A stretch of DNA of 64,000 nucleotides from CAYMAI01 sp964388445 (GTDB lineage: Bacteria; 4484-113; JAGGVC01): contig CAYMAI010000004.1 in assembly GCA_964388445.1 (NCBI GenBank), positions 186,001-250,000 of the forward strand, given 5' to 3'. Below are positions 26,521-34,588 of this stretch, piece after piece. Positions within the stretch are counted from its first letter, which is position 1; each line of letters starts with the position of its first letter. A program made the translations under genes and the position numbers. The notes below the pieces were generated by a model. The model did not search any database, was not told where the DNA came from, and saw nothing but the letters and a program-made list of their open reading frames with translations.

Positions 26521-27322
26521 TTACGCCCTCCCCGCCACTTGAAAACAGCCTGGCGAATTCGGCGTCCGCGAATTCCTCTACCCGCGACGCAAGCGTTTCG
26601 TAAAGCGCCATCATCCGGCGCGCGCCGTCCGTTATATTCGAGCCGCCGCCGTCTTTGCCGCCGCACGCCGTTTGGATGAGCTTCAGCCCCAAATTTTTTT
26701 CCGCCGTGCGCACCGCGCCCCATGCGTGGCGGTAGGACATTCCGGTTTTTCGTGCGGCCGCCTTAAGCGAGCCGAGATGCTCGACTTCGGCAAGCAATTC
26801 CGCAAGCCCCGGACCGAAAACGTGATTCATGTCGCGACCGACGAGCCATATCTTGCTGTGCGCTGATATTTCGCCCCTCGCAAGCCTAAGCCTTTGCGCG
26901 GCGAGAAGCGAAAACGCCGCGTTTCTGGTCTTGTTGTCGATCGGCGGTTTCCGCAAGGCCTTGTGCCATTGCGCGCCGTCCTCTGAAACGCCGACGACGA
27001 CGTCCGCCTTGCGTTTTAGTTCCGCGGAATCTTCGCGTAAATCGGCGTCTCCGTACGATTCGAGAAAAATTCGAATGCCGGGATATGCGCCGAGTTCGAT
27101 GGCGTTCGCTTCGACTACCGCGTGTTCAAACTCGGCTTCACAGGTATGCAAAAAGTTCAGCAGGTTATCCGCGGCTGTGAAATAGTTTTGCTGTTTGGAT
27201 GGCGATTTTTCCGATGCGCCGAGCTTCGCGTAAACGGGGCGCGGCAAAATGGAGCAAAGTTTTTTCGCGAGAAAAGTTTTCCCCGCCCGACGCCCGCCGC
27301 CGCATATCGTCCAAACGAACAT
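26513..27322 (-). CDS. MobB-like P-loop domain fused to ModE-type DNA-binding domain
   Basis: The 269-residue protein starts with a P-loop NTPase domain (Walker A GGGRRAGKT at about residues 8-16), resembling MobB, the GTP-binding helper of molybdopterin guanine dinucleotide synthesis. Its second half (about 165-245) is a ModE/LysR-type winged helix with GSLKAAARKTGMSYRHAW and GGKDGGGSNIT. ModE is the classical molybdate-responsive regulator. The start at 27322 overlaps the preceding stop by 1 nt (TGATG). Regulation of its own operon is a reasonable inference. Confidence 0.85.
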   Translation of the reverse strand: MFVWTICGGGRRAGKTFLAKKLCSILPRPVYAKLGASEKSPSKQQNYFTAADNLLNFLHTCEAEFEHAVVEANAIELGAYPGIRIFLESYGDADLREDSAELKRKADVVVGVSEDGAQWHKALRKPPIDNKTRNAAFSLLAAQRLRLARGEISAHSKIWLVGRDMNHVFGPGLAELLAEVEHLGSLKAAARKTGMSYRHAWGAVRTAEKNLGLKLIQTACGGKDGGGSNITDGARRMMALYETLASRVEEFADAEFARLFSSGGEGVNE

Positions 27323-27612
27323 CAGAAACACCCCAATTCGCAGTCGCGTATTTTTACGTCGAGGAAGTTCAATACCTTGCCCATTTCGCGGCGCGAAATC
27401 CCCAGTTTTTCCGCAAGATACCGCGCGGTTTCGCACTTCACCCACCCTCCCGCAAAAATCGTCTCGTAACCCGATTCCAGTCTGCCGCCGGGAGCGGCGA
27501 CGGTTACGGCCGCCAAATCCGCGTCGACGGCTTCGAGCGGTATTTGCTCCCTTCTCAGAAAACCTGCAAGCTCATTCTTTAGCGCTCCTTCCGCGCCGAT
27601 TTCATTTTTCAT
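27322..27612 (-). CDS. Small protein of unknown function in the formate dehydrogenase operon
   Basis: The 96-residue protein is not one I recognise. Its C-terminal half looks like a compact helix-turn-helix (CETARYLAEKLGISRREMG) followed by LNFLDVKIRDCELGCF, with three Cys in total (one in the HTH-like stretch, two near the end). The N-terminal half is a short alpha/beta region. The ATG at 27612 has AAGGA in front and overlaps the mobA end by 11 nt. Its position suggests a regulator or chaperone for Mo/W enzyme maturation. Confidence 0.75.
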   Translation of the reverse strand: MKNEIGAEGALKNELAGFLRREQIPLEAVDADLAAVTVAAPGGRLESGYETIFAGGWVKCETARYLAEKLGISRREMGKVLNFLDVKIRDCELGCF

Positions 27613-28216
27613 TTCGCATTCCTTTTTGCGCCTGCAGCGCACAGGCAACACTCGCATAATCGAACGGGGTGTCCACGTCGCGGAAAGCCCTTTCGTTTTC
27701 GAAATAGACCGGCTTCGCGCCGATCGAAGACATAAATTCCCGCGCCGATAGCCTTGCGCCGAAAATCGCCTCCCTAACGTCCTTCAACGCGCCGATATGC
27801 ACGACCGAACATAACGGGTGGCGGACAAAGCCGGCCGTTTCCGCGAACACGGCCGGCCTCCTCGAGCGGCGGTACTCCTCCATAAGCCTGCAGATTTCCC
27901 CGGCGCCGATGTACGGCAGGTCGCAGGAAAGGAAAACCGCCGCGTCCGCCCGCCGCTCGAAATGAGCGAGCGCGGCCTCGATTCCGCCTAGCGGCCCGCA
28001 GCACGGCGAATTGTCCGGCAACAGATGCGCGCCGTGAGGAGCGTATGCGCACGCCGCGCCGAAACAAATCGCCGTCTGCGATATATCCGCCCTTTCGAAT
28101 TCGCCAAGCAAGTATTCGACGAACGTTCGTCCGTCCGGATGTTCCAGCAAGCCTTTTGCTATGCCGCCGAAACGGCTCGCCTTCCCGCCCGCAAGAATCG
28201 CGCCAGCGAATTCCAT
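27602..28216 (-). CDS. mobA: Molybdenum cofactor guanylyltransferase MobA
   Basis: MobA attaches GMP to Mo/W-molybdopterin to make the bis-MGD cofactor of formate dehydrogenase. The 204-residue protein has the nucleotidyltransferase signature AGAILAGGKASRFGGIAKG, the NSPCCGPLGGI loop and the metal-binding SCDLPYI motif. It ends with the usual FRDVDTPFDY segment. GGAG precedes the ATG. It lies between fdhE and the small unknown gene in the same operon. Confidence 0.95.
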   Translation of the reverse strand: MEFAGAILAGGKASRFGGIAKGLLEHPDGRTFVEYLLGEFERADISQTAICFGAACAYAPHGAHLLPDNSPCCGPLGGIEAALAHFERRADAAVFLSCDLPYIGAGEICRLMEEYRRSRRPAVFAETAGFVRHPLCSVVHIGALKDVREAIFGARLSAREFMSSIGAKPVYFENERAFRDVDTPFDYASVACALQAQKGMRNEK

Positions 28217-28264
28217 TTCAATCTCCGGTGAATTCCGAAAACAGCACCCGCCGCAATGTCGCGG

Positions 28265-29155
28265 CTAAAACGCGGCAAAATGCGGCAAGCCGCGCTTCAA
28301 ACCTTTTGCCTCCGCAAGAAGATCGAGATACAAGGTGGCCGTTTCCTCTACGTAAGGAATCACGTCCTCGCCTTCGGGAAACTTCCTTTCGTCGAACGAC
28401 TTCAAGTAATTGCCGCAACTGGCGCACCATTCGACCCATCCGGGATTTTCCTTCTCCGTATAAATCACGCTCACGCCGGACGCTTCCTCGATACCGCAAT
28501 ACGGACATTTGAGCCGCGGATATTCATGCCCTTGACCGCACAGCCCGCAATATAAAATCCGTTTGCCGTCTTCACGCCGAAGCTTCGCGATGGACGGCCC
28601 GCCGCAGCAGAGAACGCACCTCGCCGGTTCGCCGTCCCACGCGCCGGCGCGCCCGCCGGAAGAGCGGTATGTCGCGAAAGGCGCGGCCGCGATGTGCGCG
28701 ATAAATTCGAGAGCGGATGCCGGAACGCCTGCGGACGACGCAAGCTCTTCCAGAATTTCGCCGTTTCCGCCAAGTATGCCGCCTTCGACCGCGCCGGTCA
28801 GAAACAGCGGATTTCTGTCGTGCGCTTCGCCGATTTTCAGAAGTTCGCCGCTTGCTCCGCCTTGCATCCCGCTCGCTGACTTAATGTCCGCGAAATATAT
28901 CCACAAAACTTCGCGCTCTACCGGCGCAAACTCTTTGGGAGGGCGAATGTGATAATCGAGGTGCGGACAAAAACCCTCCGGCTTGCGGTCGAGTTCGCGC
29001 AGAGATTCGAGCGCCTTGGCCTGCGCCTTCGCGAGCGCGATCCGAAATCTGACGAAATCGTCCGAAACTTCGTCACGGCCCAGCAGCGCCTCCAGCCGCC
29101 CGATAAGGCCGGCTTTTGCCGCCGCCGCCGCGCCGCCTTCCGTTGTTACCGCCAT
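28265..29155 (-). CDS. fdhE: Formate dehydrogenase accessory protein FdhE
   Basis: FdhE is a cytoplasmic maturation factor needed for active periplasmic formate dehydrogenase, binding the enzyme before Tat export. The 296-residue protein has the rubredoxin-like C-terminal half with four CxxC pairs (CVLC, CGLC, CPYC, CASC) expected to bind metal. The N-terminal half is helical. GGGAG precedes the ATG, and it lies 34 nt after fdhB. Confidence 0.92.
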   Translation of the reverse strand: MAVTTEGGAAAAAKAGLIGRLEALLGRDEVSDDFVRFRIALAKAQAKALESLRELDRKPEGFCPHLDYHIRPPKEFAPVEREVLWIYFADIKSASGMQGGASGELLKIGEAHDRNPLFLTGAVEGGILGGNGEILEELASSAGVPASALEFIAHIAAAPFATYRSSGGRAGAWDGEPARCVLCCGGPSIAKLRREDGKRILYCGLCGQGHEYPRLKCPYCGIEEASGVSVIYTEKENPGWVEWCASCGNYLKSFDERKFPEGEDVIPYVEETATLYLDLLAEAKGLKRGLPHFAAF

Positions 29156-29189
29156 TTCTTCACGCTCCCGCGGCCTCGCCGCGCATTCA

Positions 29190-30065
29190 TCAAACGGGCG
29201 CCCGCTCGCGCTCTTCCGCTTCGAGTTCGCCGTTTGCAGCCGCGTTCTTCCTCTTCACCAGCCAGTAGAATCCCGCCATCGCCATACTCGCCGCAACCGG
29301 AACTTCGCGCACCGCGATTTGAGTCGGCAGCGGGTACTTTTCGGTTTTGACGTCCGTCCTGAATCCCAGGTCTTCGAACGGAACGCCTGAAATGTACATC
29401 CACCTCGTGCCGCCCGCTTCCTTTTCGCCGTAAATATGCTGGATGTATTTGGCGGGATTTTCCTTCAGCCTCCGCTTCGCTTCCGCGACAAGCGCGTCCC
29501 TGTCGCCCCAAACGAGCGCGCCCGCGCTGCAGGTCTTTACGCAAATCGGCTCGCCCAATCCTTCCTTGAATTTCGCCGCAGTTTCGGGCGTCATCGGCTT
29601 GCCGTTCAACTGCTGCTCGAACCAGTCGCCGGGCAGTCTGCCGGCGCACAAGTTGCACTTGCTCATCGTCGGCACTTCTTTCGAAGTGTCGAACGCCGGC
29701 ACTTGGAACGGGCAGTTCAAAAGGCATGTCCGGCAACCGACGCATTTCTCCGAATCGTAGGCGACCGCGCCTTCCGGTGTTTTCGAAATTCCGCCCATCG
29801 GGCATACTTCGACGCACGCCGGGTCGAGGCAACTCATGCACTGCCGCTTGGCGAAAACCCATTTGAGCTTTCCGTCTTTTACAACTTCCGTGTATCCGAC
29901 GAGGGTGTATGTGCAGGCCGAAAGTTCCGGCGGGTTTTGATAGCCGCCCGTCCCCGCGAAGAACCGCGTCCTTTCCGCGGGTAAATCGTTCCACTGCTTG
30001 CAGGCGACTTGACAACCCCTGCAACCCATGCATTTCGTAAGGTCAACTAGACACGCTCCGTTCAT
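29190..30065 (-). CDS. fdhB: Formate dehydrogenase iron-sulfur (beta) subunit
   Basis: The 291-residue ferredoxin-like subunit carries electrons from the catalytic subunit. Four [4Fe-4S] motif sets are visible: CMGCRGCQVACKQW, CMSCLDPACVEVCP, CVGCRTCLLNCP, and CNLC with CVKTC. A hydrophobic stretch near the C-terminus (VPVAASMAMAGFYWLV) resembles the membrane anchor of FdnH. No cytochrome b gamma subunit follows, so the quinone or cytochrome link must come from elsewhere. GGAGG precedes the ATG. Confidence 0.95.
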   Translation of the reverse strand: MNGACLVDLTKCMGCRGCQVACKQWNDLPAERTRFFAGTGGYQNPPELSACTYTLVGYTEVVKDGKLKWVFAKRQCMSCLDPACVEVCPMGGISKTPEGAVAYDSEKCVGCRTCLLNCPFQVPAFDTSKEVPTMSKCNLCAGRLPGDWFEQQLNGKPMTPETAAKFKEGLGEPICVKTCSAGALVWGDRDALVAEAKRRLKENPAKYIQHIYGEKEAGGTRWMYISGVPFEDLGFRTDVKTEKYPLPTQIAVREVPVAASMAMAGFYWLVKRKNAAANGELEAEERERAPV

Positions 30066-30117
30066 AATTCACCTCCGCGTTTTTCCGCCGCCGCCGTTAT
30101 GCATCCAAACTCGACGC

Positions 30118-33100
30118 TTACCATGACAGCCGCCCTCCTTTCCTTATGTCGCAAAGAAAGGCCTTGTATTCGGGTATCTGAGTGTTCGGGTCGCCGACGT
30201 GCGGGGTCAGTTCGTTCGCGCTCGCGCCGCATGTGTATCCCGCATAGCCGAAATGCCAGATTAGTCCGAGCTGGTGCACGGTTTTGCCGCTTAACTTGAA
30301 CGGCTTCATCCGCTTCGTAACGAGAGCGCGAAGAGCGATTCCTTCGGGAGCGCGGGCGGATGTAATCGTCACGATGTCCCCGTGGCTTATTCCTTTTTCC
30401 GCCGCAAGTTCCTCGCTAATCATCGTAAACGGCTCCGGCACGAGTTCCGCAAGCCACGGCAGATTGCGCGTCATCGCACCAGCCTGCCAGTGTTCGGTGC
30501 TGCGAAACGTCGTAGCGACAATCGGATAGTTCGCCGCGGTGCCGATTTCGCCACGCCGCCAAATCGTTACCATCGGGTTGCTTTGCTGCGGAGACATCGG
30601 GTTCGTAATCGGGCTTTCTATCGGTTCGTAATGCTCCGGTATCGGCCCGTCCGCAAGATCGCCGAAAAGGCCCGCGTGACCTTCGGCCATCATAATGAAC
30701 GAATACCTGCCGTCCGGGTTTTGAGAGCCGTCCGGTTTTACGAGCGGCGGCCACGGGCCGTCGGGCACGTCGCCCTTCCATTTGTTCTCCGCCCAGTCGT
30801 ACCAAACGACCGGCCTCGCCTTGTCGTACGGTTCGCCTTTCCCGTTGCAGCTTGCACGGTTATAAATGATGCGGCGGTTGACCGGCCAGCACCAAGACCA
30901 GTTAGGGTGAAGCCCGATCGGGTCGGCCTCCGGCTTCGACGCCTCGCGCTTTGCCATCATATTTCCGGCGTTCGTATAGCTTCCGCTATACAGCCAGTTT
31001 CCGCACGCGGTCGAGCCGTCGTCCTTCAGGAACGCGAATCCCGGAACCTGGTCGCCCTTTTTGAAACTGACGTTTCTGTCCGGAAAGTCCACGTCTTTAA
31101 GGAACACGCCGTTTATTTCCTTCGCCGCCAAATGCGCGTCCGGCTCTTCGCCGTCTCCGAATTCCCAGCGGACGTCGCGAATTGGGCCGGGGAACGCTCC
31201 GCCGCCCGCGTACAGCTTTTTAAGCTCGCGCATCAGCCCGCTTAAAATCCAAAGGTCTGATTTCGCCATTCCCGGCGCCTCGACTGCTGTATAGCGCCAC
31301 TGCGCCCATCTGCCGGAATTCGAAATGCTTCCTTCTTTTTCAATCGACGCGGCCGCGGGAAGCATAAACACTTCCGTCATTATGTCCTTCGGGTCCGGGC
31401 TGCCGGGTTGTCCCATCGCTTTGCGGTTCCAAAAAGTAGCGGTTTCGGTTTCCCACAGGTCCACGGCGACAAGCCAGTCCAGATTGTCCAGCGCGACGCG
31501 CGCAACCTTCAGGTTCGGCCCGCCGACCGCCGGGTTTTGTCCCATCGCGATTAACCCTTTTATTTCGCCGCGAGCCATCGCCTCGAACAGCGCGATGTGC
31601 GTGTAGTCGCCGGTGACTTTCGGCAGATAGCGGTAGCAAAAGTCGTTTTCCTTCGACGCCTTGTCGCCGTAAAACGCCTTCAGCATGCTCACGATGTACT
31701 TCGGATAATTGCTCCACCAATTCGCGCTGCGCGGGTCTTTCGTGACCGGCGCGCATTTCGCAAGGTAGGTCTCTAAGTTTTGCCAATCCGAAGCCGGCAC
31801 CTTCAAATAGCCCGGTAGATTGCCCGAAAGTAAACCGTGGTCGGTCGAACCCTGGACGTTAGATTCGCCGCGCATCGCGTTCACGCCGCCGCCCGCCACG
31901 CCGATATTGCCGAGAAGAAGCTGGAGAATCGCGTACGAGCGGATGTTTTGCGCGCCTTTGGTGTGCTGGGTCGTCCCCATCGCGTACATAATCGTTCCGG
32001 CCTTGCCGGTTTCGTATGTCGCGCAGTAAGTTTCGGCAACCTTTTGCAGGGTCTCCACCGGCGTGCCCGTCACGTTAGTAACGGCGTCGAACATGTATCT
32101 TTTGTAATGGCGCTTCAGGATTTGATAGACGCAATTCGGGTCCGCAAGCGACGGGTCTTTTTTGATTACGCCGCCGTCGTCCTTTTGAAATCCCCACTTT
32201 TCCTTCGTGTACTTTCCGCCCTTTATCTCTCCGAAAAGGCCGTCCTTGAATTCGAAATCGGGATTTACGAGAAAGCCGGCGTTCGTGTGCGTAAGGATGT
32301 AATCCTTGTTCACCAAATCGTTTTCGAGCGCGTAATTGATTATCGAGCCGATAAGCGCGATATCCGTGCCCGAACGTATCGGAGCGTAAACGTCCGCCTG
32401 AAAAGCCGAGCGAGTGTTGCGGGGATCCGCGCAAATCACTTTCGCTCCCTTGTCTTTAGCCCGGTTAATCCACTTGAACGAAATCGGATGGTTCGCCGCG
32501 GGGTTGCTTCCGATAATGAAAACGCAATCCGAATTTCCTATGTCTCCCCAGTGCTGGGTCATCGCTCCCCTTCCGAATGAGGCGGCCAAACTGGCCACCG
32601 TGGGGGAGTGTCATATACGCGCCTGGTGTTCCAGGTACACGACGCCGAGAGAGCGTGCGAACTTGCTGTACGCGTAACATTCCTCGCTGTCAAGCGCCGC
32701 GCCTCCGAGGCAGGCGATGGCTTCGGTGCGGTTGACTTCCCGTCCTTGAGAATCCGTCTCAAGAAACGCTGCGTCGCGAGTGGCTTTGATGTTTTTCGCG
32801 ATTTTCGCGAGCGCCCAGTCCCATTCCTTCACTTCCCATCTCGCCGAGCCCGGAGCGCGGTAAAGAACTTTCATCGCGCGCCTGTCGCTGTTGGCGACTT
32901 GGAAAAGGGCGCTGCCTTTGCTGCAGAGCGCGCCTTCGTTGATAGGATGATCGGGATCGCCCTCGACGCTTACCACCTTGCCCCCCGATTGCGTTACGAT
33001 TGCCCCGCAACCCACGCCGCAATAAGGACAGATGGTGGTGGACATTTTCCCGCTTTTCACGCGTGCTGCCGCCGCGTACGCTGCGGATTTGCCCAGGCTC

Positions 33101-33168
33101 AGACCGAGAAGGCCGAGAATGCCCCCTGCACCGGTCCGCCTGAAAAACTCCCTTCGGGTTAGACTCAT
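30118..33168 (-). CDS. fdhA: Formate dehydrogenase major subunit, selenocysteine-containing, Tat-exported
   Basis: The enzyme oxidises formate to CO2 at a W/Mo-bis-MGD centre. The frame contains one TGA (32613-32611), codon 186. It is flanked by HQAR-I-U-HSPTVASL, the exact context of Sec in FdnG-type enzymes, and the frame continues in phase to 30118 for 1016 residues in all. The N-terminus has a twin-arginine signal (LTRREFFRRTG) followed by a hydrophobic stretch. The [4Fe-4S] motif is CPYCGVGCG with a later GALCSKG. I chose the ATG at 33168, with AAGGAGG at proper distance, over a GTG at 33174. Automated callers would split it into two genes. Confidence 0.96.
32581..32613 (-). promoter_or_regulatory. 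SECIS element directing selenocysteine at fdhA UGA
   Basis: Starting 11 nt after the UGA, the minus strand folds as GGTGGCC-AGTTT-GGCCGCC: a 7-bp stem with one G-U pair and a loop carrying the GU dinucleotide. Bacterial SECIS minihelices have this distance (11 nt in E. coli fdhF) and a loop GU bound by SelB. selABCD genes are outside the window. Confidence 0.88.
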
Positions 33169-33858
33169 GGTCACCCCTCCTTACCCGACAGATTAAGTAC
33201 AATTCATACAATACAAGTGATGACGCTAACTTGCGGATGCCGCAAAGACTTCCGCATATTTACTTTTCCGCATGCCCGCCGCCCGTGTCAAGTAAATTGA
33301 TTTTCCTCCGCAAGTTATATATATTACAAGCATTGTCTTGCGCATCACAATATATAATATCCATTACCGGCATATGCCGCAGCTATCATATTCATTGCCG
33401 CTGCTCAATTCCACGGATTGTTCCTTCAGTTTTGCTTATGACAGCCGTAATCAGGCTTCAAGCGACTGTTGCACTGATCCGTTTTCAAAATATAAGTAAT
33501 CGATTATATGCTTAACGCTACATATATTTATATTAGTTATGATAATTCCGGCATATATAATATATGACATATTGCGCAAGACTATTTATATATTATCGCC
33601 ATTGCTTGCGCAGATAATACAATATATGACGAAACCGGAATGCATCGTGTCGCATAGTTATGCGATTCGTATTTCATCGCTCCGGAAGATGTAAACGCAC
33701 CCGTAAAGAATCGCGACCCCCCGGCGCACGCGCCTTTCCGCCGCCGCAGGTAGCGTTATGGCGCCGCTCTGGTATCATTTGCTTGCCGCGGCAAGCCTGT
33801 CCGACGTTTACGAACCGGACAACGGATGCGTATTGCCGCCGCGGAAAAGGAGACCGGA
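33169..33858. promoter_or_regulatory. AT-rich divergent control region between fdhA and ferredoxin gene
   Basis: No credible gene lies in these 690 bp. The stretch is AT-rich with many TATATAAT-like runs. It holds repeated elements: CTTGCGCA at 33337-33344, its inverse TGCGCAAG at 33573-33580, and another copy at 33605-33612. Two of these extend to a 10-bp exact inverted repeat, GTCTTGCGCA/TGCGCAAGAC. A separate exact 9-bp inverted pair, ACTTGCGGA/TCCGCAAGT, is at 33229-33237 and 33307-33315. These look like operator sites for a regulator of the formate dehydrogenase operon, possibly the ModE-like protein. Confidence 0.6.
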
Positions 33859-34248
33859 ATGCACAAGCTTACGATAGCGAACAGCGGCGAAACCGTGGAT
33901 ATTGCCCCGGATACGCCCATTTTGCGCAGACTGACCGATTTGCGCGTACCCATCAGGCACAACTGCCGGGGACGGGCGCGGTGCACGACTTGCCGCTGCC
34001 GGATAATCGCCGGTGCGGAGAACCTGACGCCGAAAAACGAATTCGAAATTTTCGTACTGAATCTGCAGGACGTGAACGAGCCCGACATCCGCCTCGCCTG
34101 CCAAACGCGGCTCACCGGCGACGCGACGGTCGAGTACGTCAACGAGATGCCCGAAGAGGACAGGCCGTGGACATTCGATCCCGCGTACGAACTTCCGCGC
34201 TGGGCGCCGGAGGAAATGGGCCATCCGAAAATGAAAGAGCAGGCTTGA
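33859..34248 (+). CDS. [2Fe-2S] ferredoxin
   Basis: The 129-residue protein is a plant/adrenodoxin-type ferredoxin with cluster ligands in NCRGRARCTTC (Cx5Cx2C) and a fourth Cys in RLACQTR about 37 residues later. It continues with a C-terminal extension of about 35 residues rich in Pro and Glu. The ATG at 33859 has AAGGAG in front. It is divergent from fdhA and could accept electrons in the cytoplasm. A direct link to the periplasmic formate dehydrogenase is not evident. Confidence 0.9.
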   Translation: MHKLTIANSGETVDIAPDTPILRRLTDLRVPIRHNCRGRARCTTCRCRIIAGAENLTPKNEFEIFVLNLQDVNEPDIRLACQTRLTGDATVEYVNEMPEEDRPWTFDPAYELPRWAPEEMGHPKMKEQA

Positions 34249-34346
34249 TCGTGCCGTTCGGCGTGCGAGTATTTTCGGGGCCGTTTTTTTAAAAGCGATT
34301 TGCGGCTGTACGCGCTTTGCCGCGAAAAAGGAACGGGCGAAAAAAA

Positions 34347-34380
34347 ACGACAAGTGGCACCGGGGGGATCCATCTTGTCG
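34347..34380 (-). terminator. Hairpin with T tract on the minus strand in the ferredoxin-glyA gap
   Basis: In the 340-bp gap 34249-34588 the clearest structure is CGACAAG (34348-34354) paired with CTTGTCG (34374-34380). On the minus strand this is followed by eight T, the form of an intrinsic terminator. No annotated minus-strand gene ends here. A TATAAT reads on the same strand just upstream. Otherwise I see only a -10-like TATAAT for glyA at 34559-34564. Confidence 0.4.
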
Positions 34381-34588
34381 CACGCCGATTATACCCAAAA
34401 AAAACCCGGAGGGAATCCTCTGTCAAGCTTTTTCGAGCGCTTTGACAATGTTTAACGAGCCGCCGCGAGCGCGCAAAATCACACCAAATATTTGAAATTC
34501 CGTAAAACGCGATTTTTTATCAATCGCGATGCGCCCTGCCCGAATCGCACCGCGATGTTATAATCGCATGGAAGTCAGGAGGCGTTCC

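Noticed and set aside
30118..32598. Separate short formate dehydrogenase gene
   Set aside because: The frame is in phase with the upstream Tat-signal part across one UGA with a SECIS hairpin. Treating it as a separate gene would lose the Sec reading.
33231..33515. 94-codon frame in the fdhA-ferredoxin gap
   Set aside because: Composition is AT-rich and non-coding in character, with rare-codon and Cys/Ile-rich translation, no ribosome site, and it overlaps regulatory repeats.
34249..34588. Riboswitch upstream of glyA
   Set aside because: I looked for glycine, ZTP and SAM-type conserved cores and found none. The main hairpin reads as a terminator on the opposite strand.
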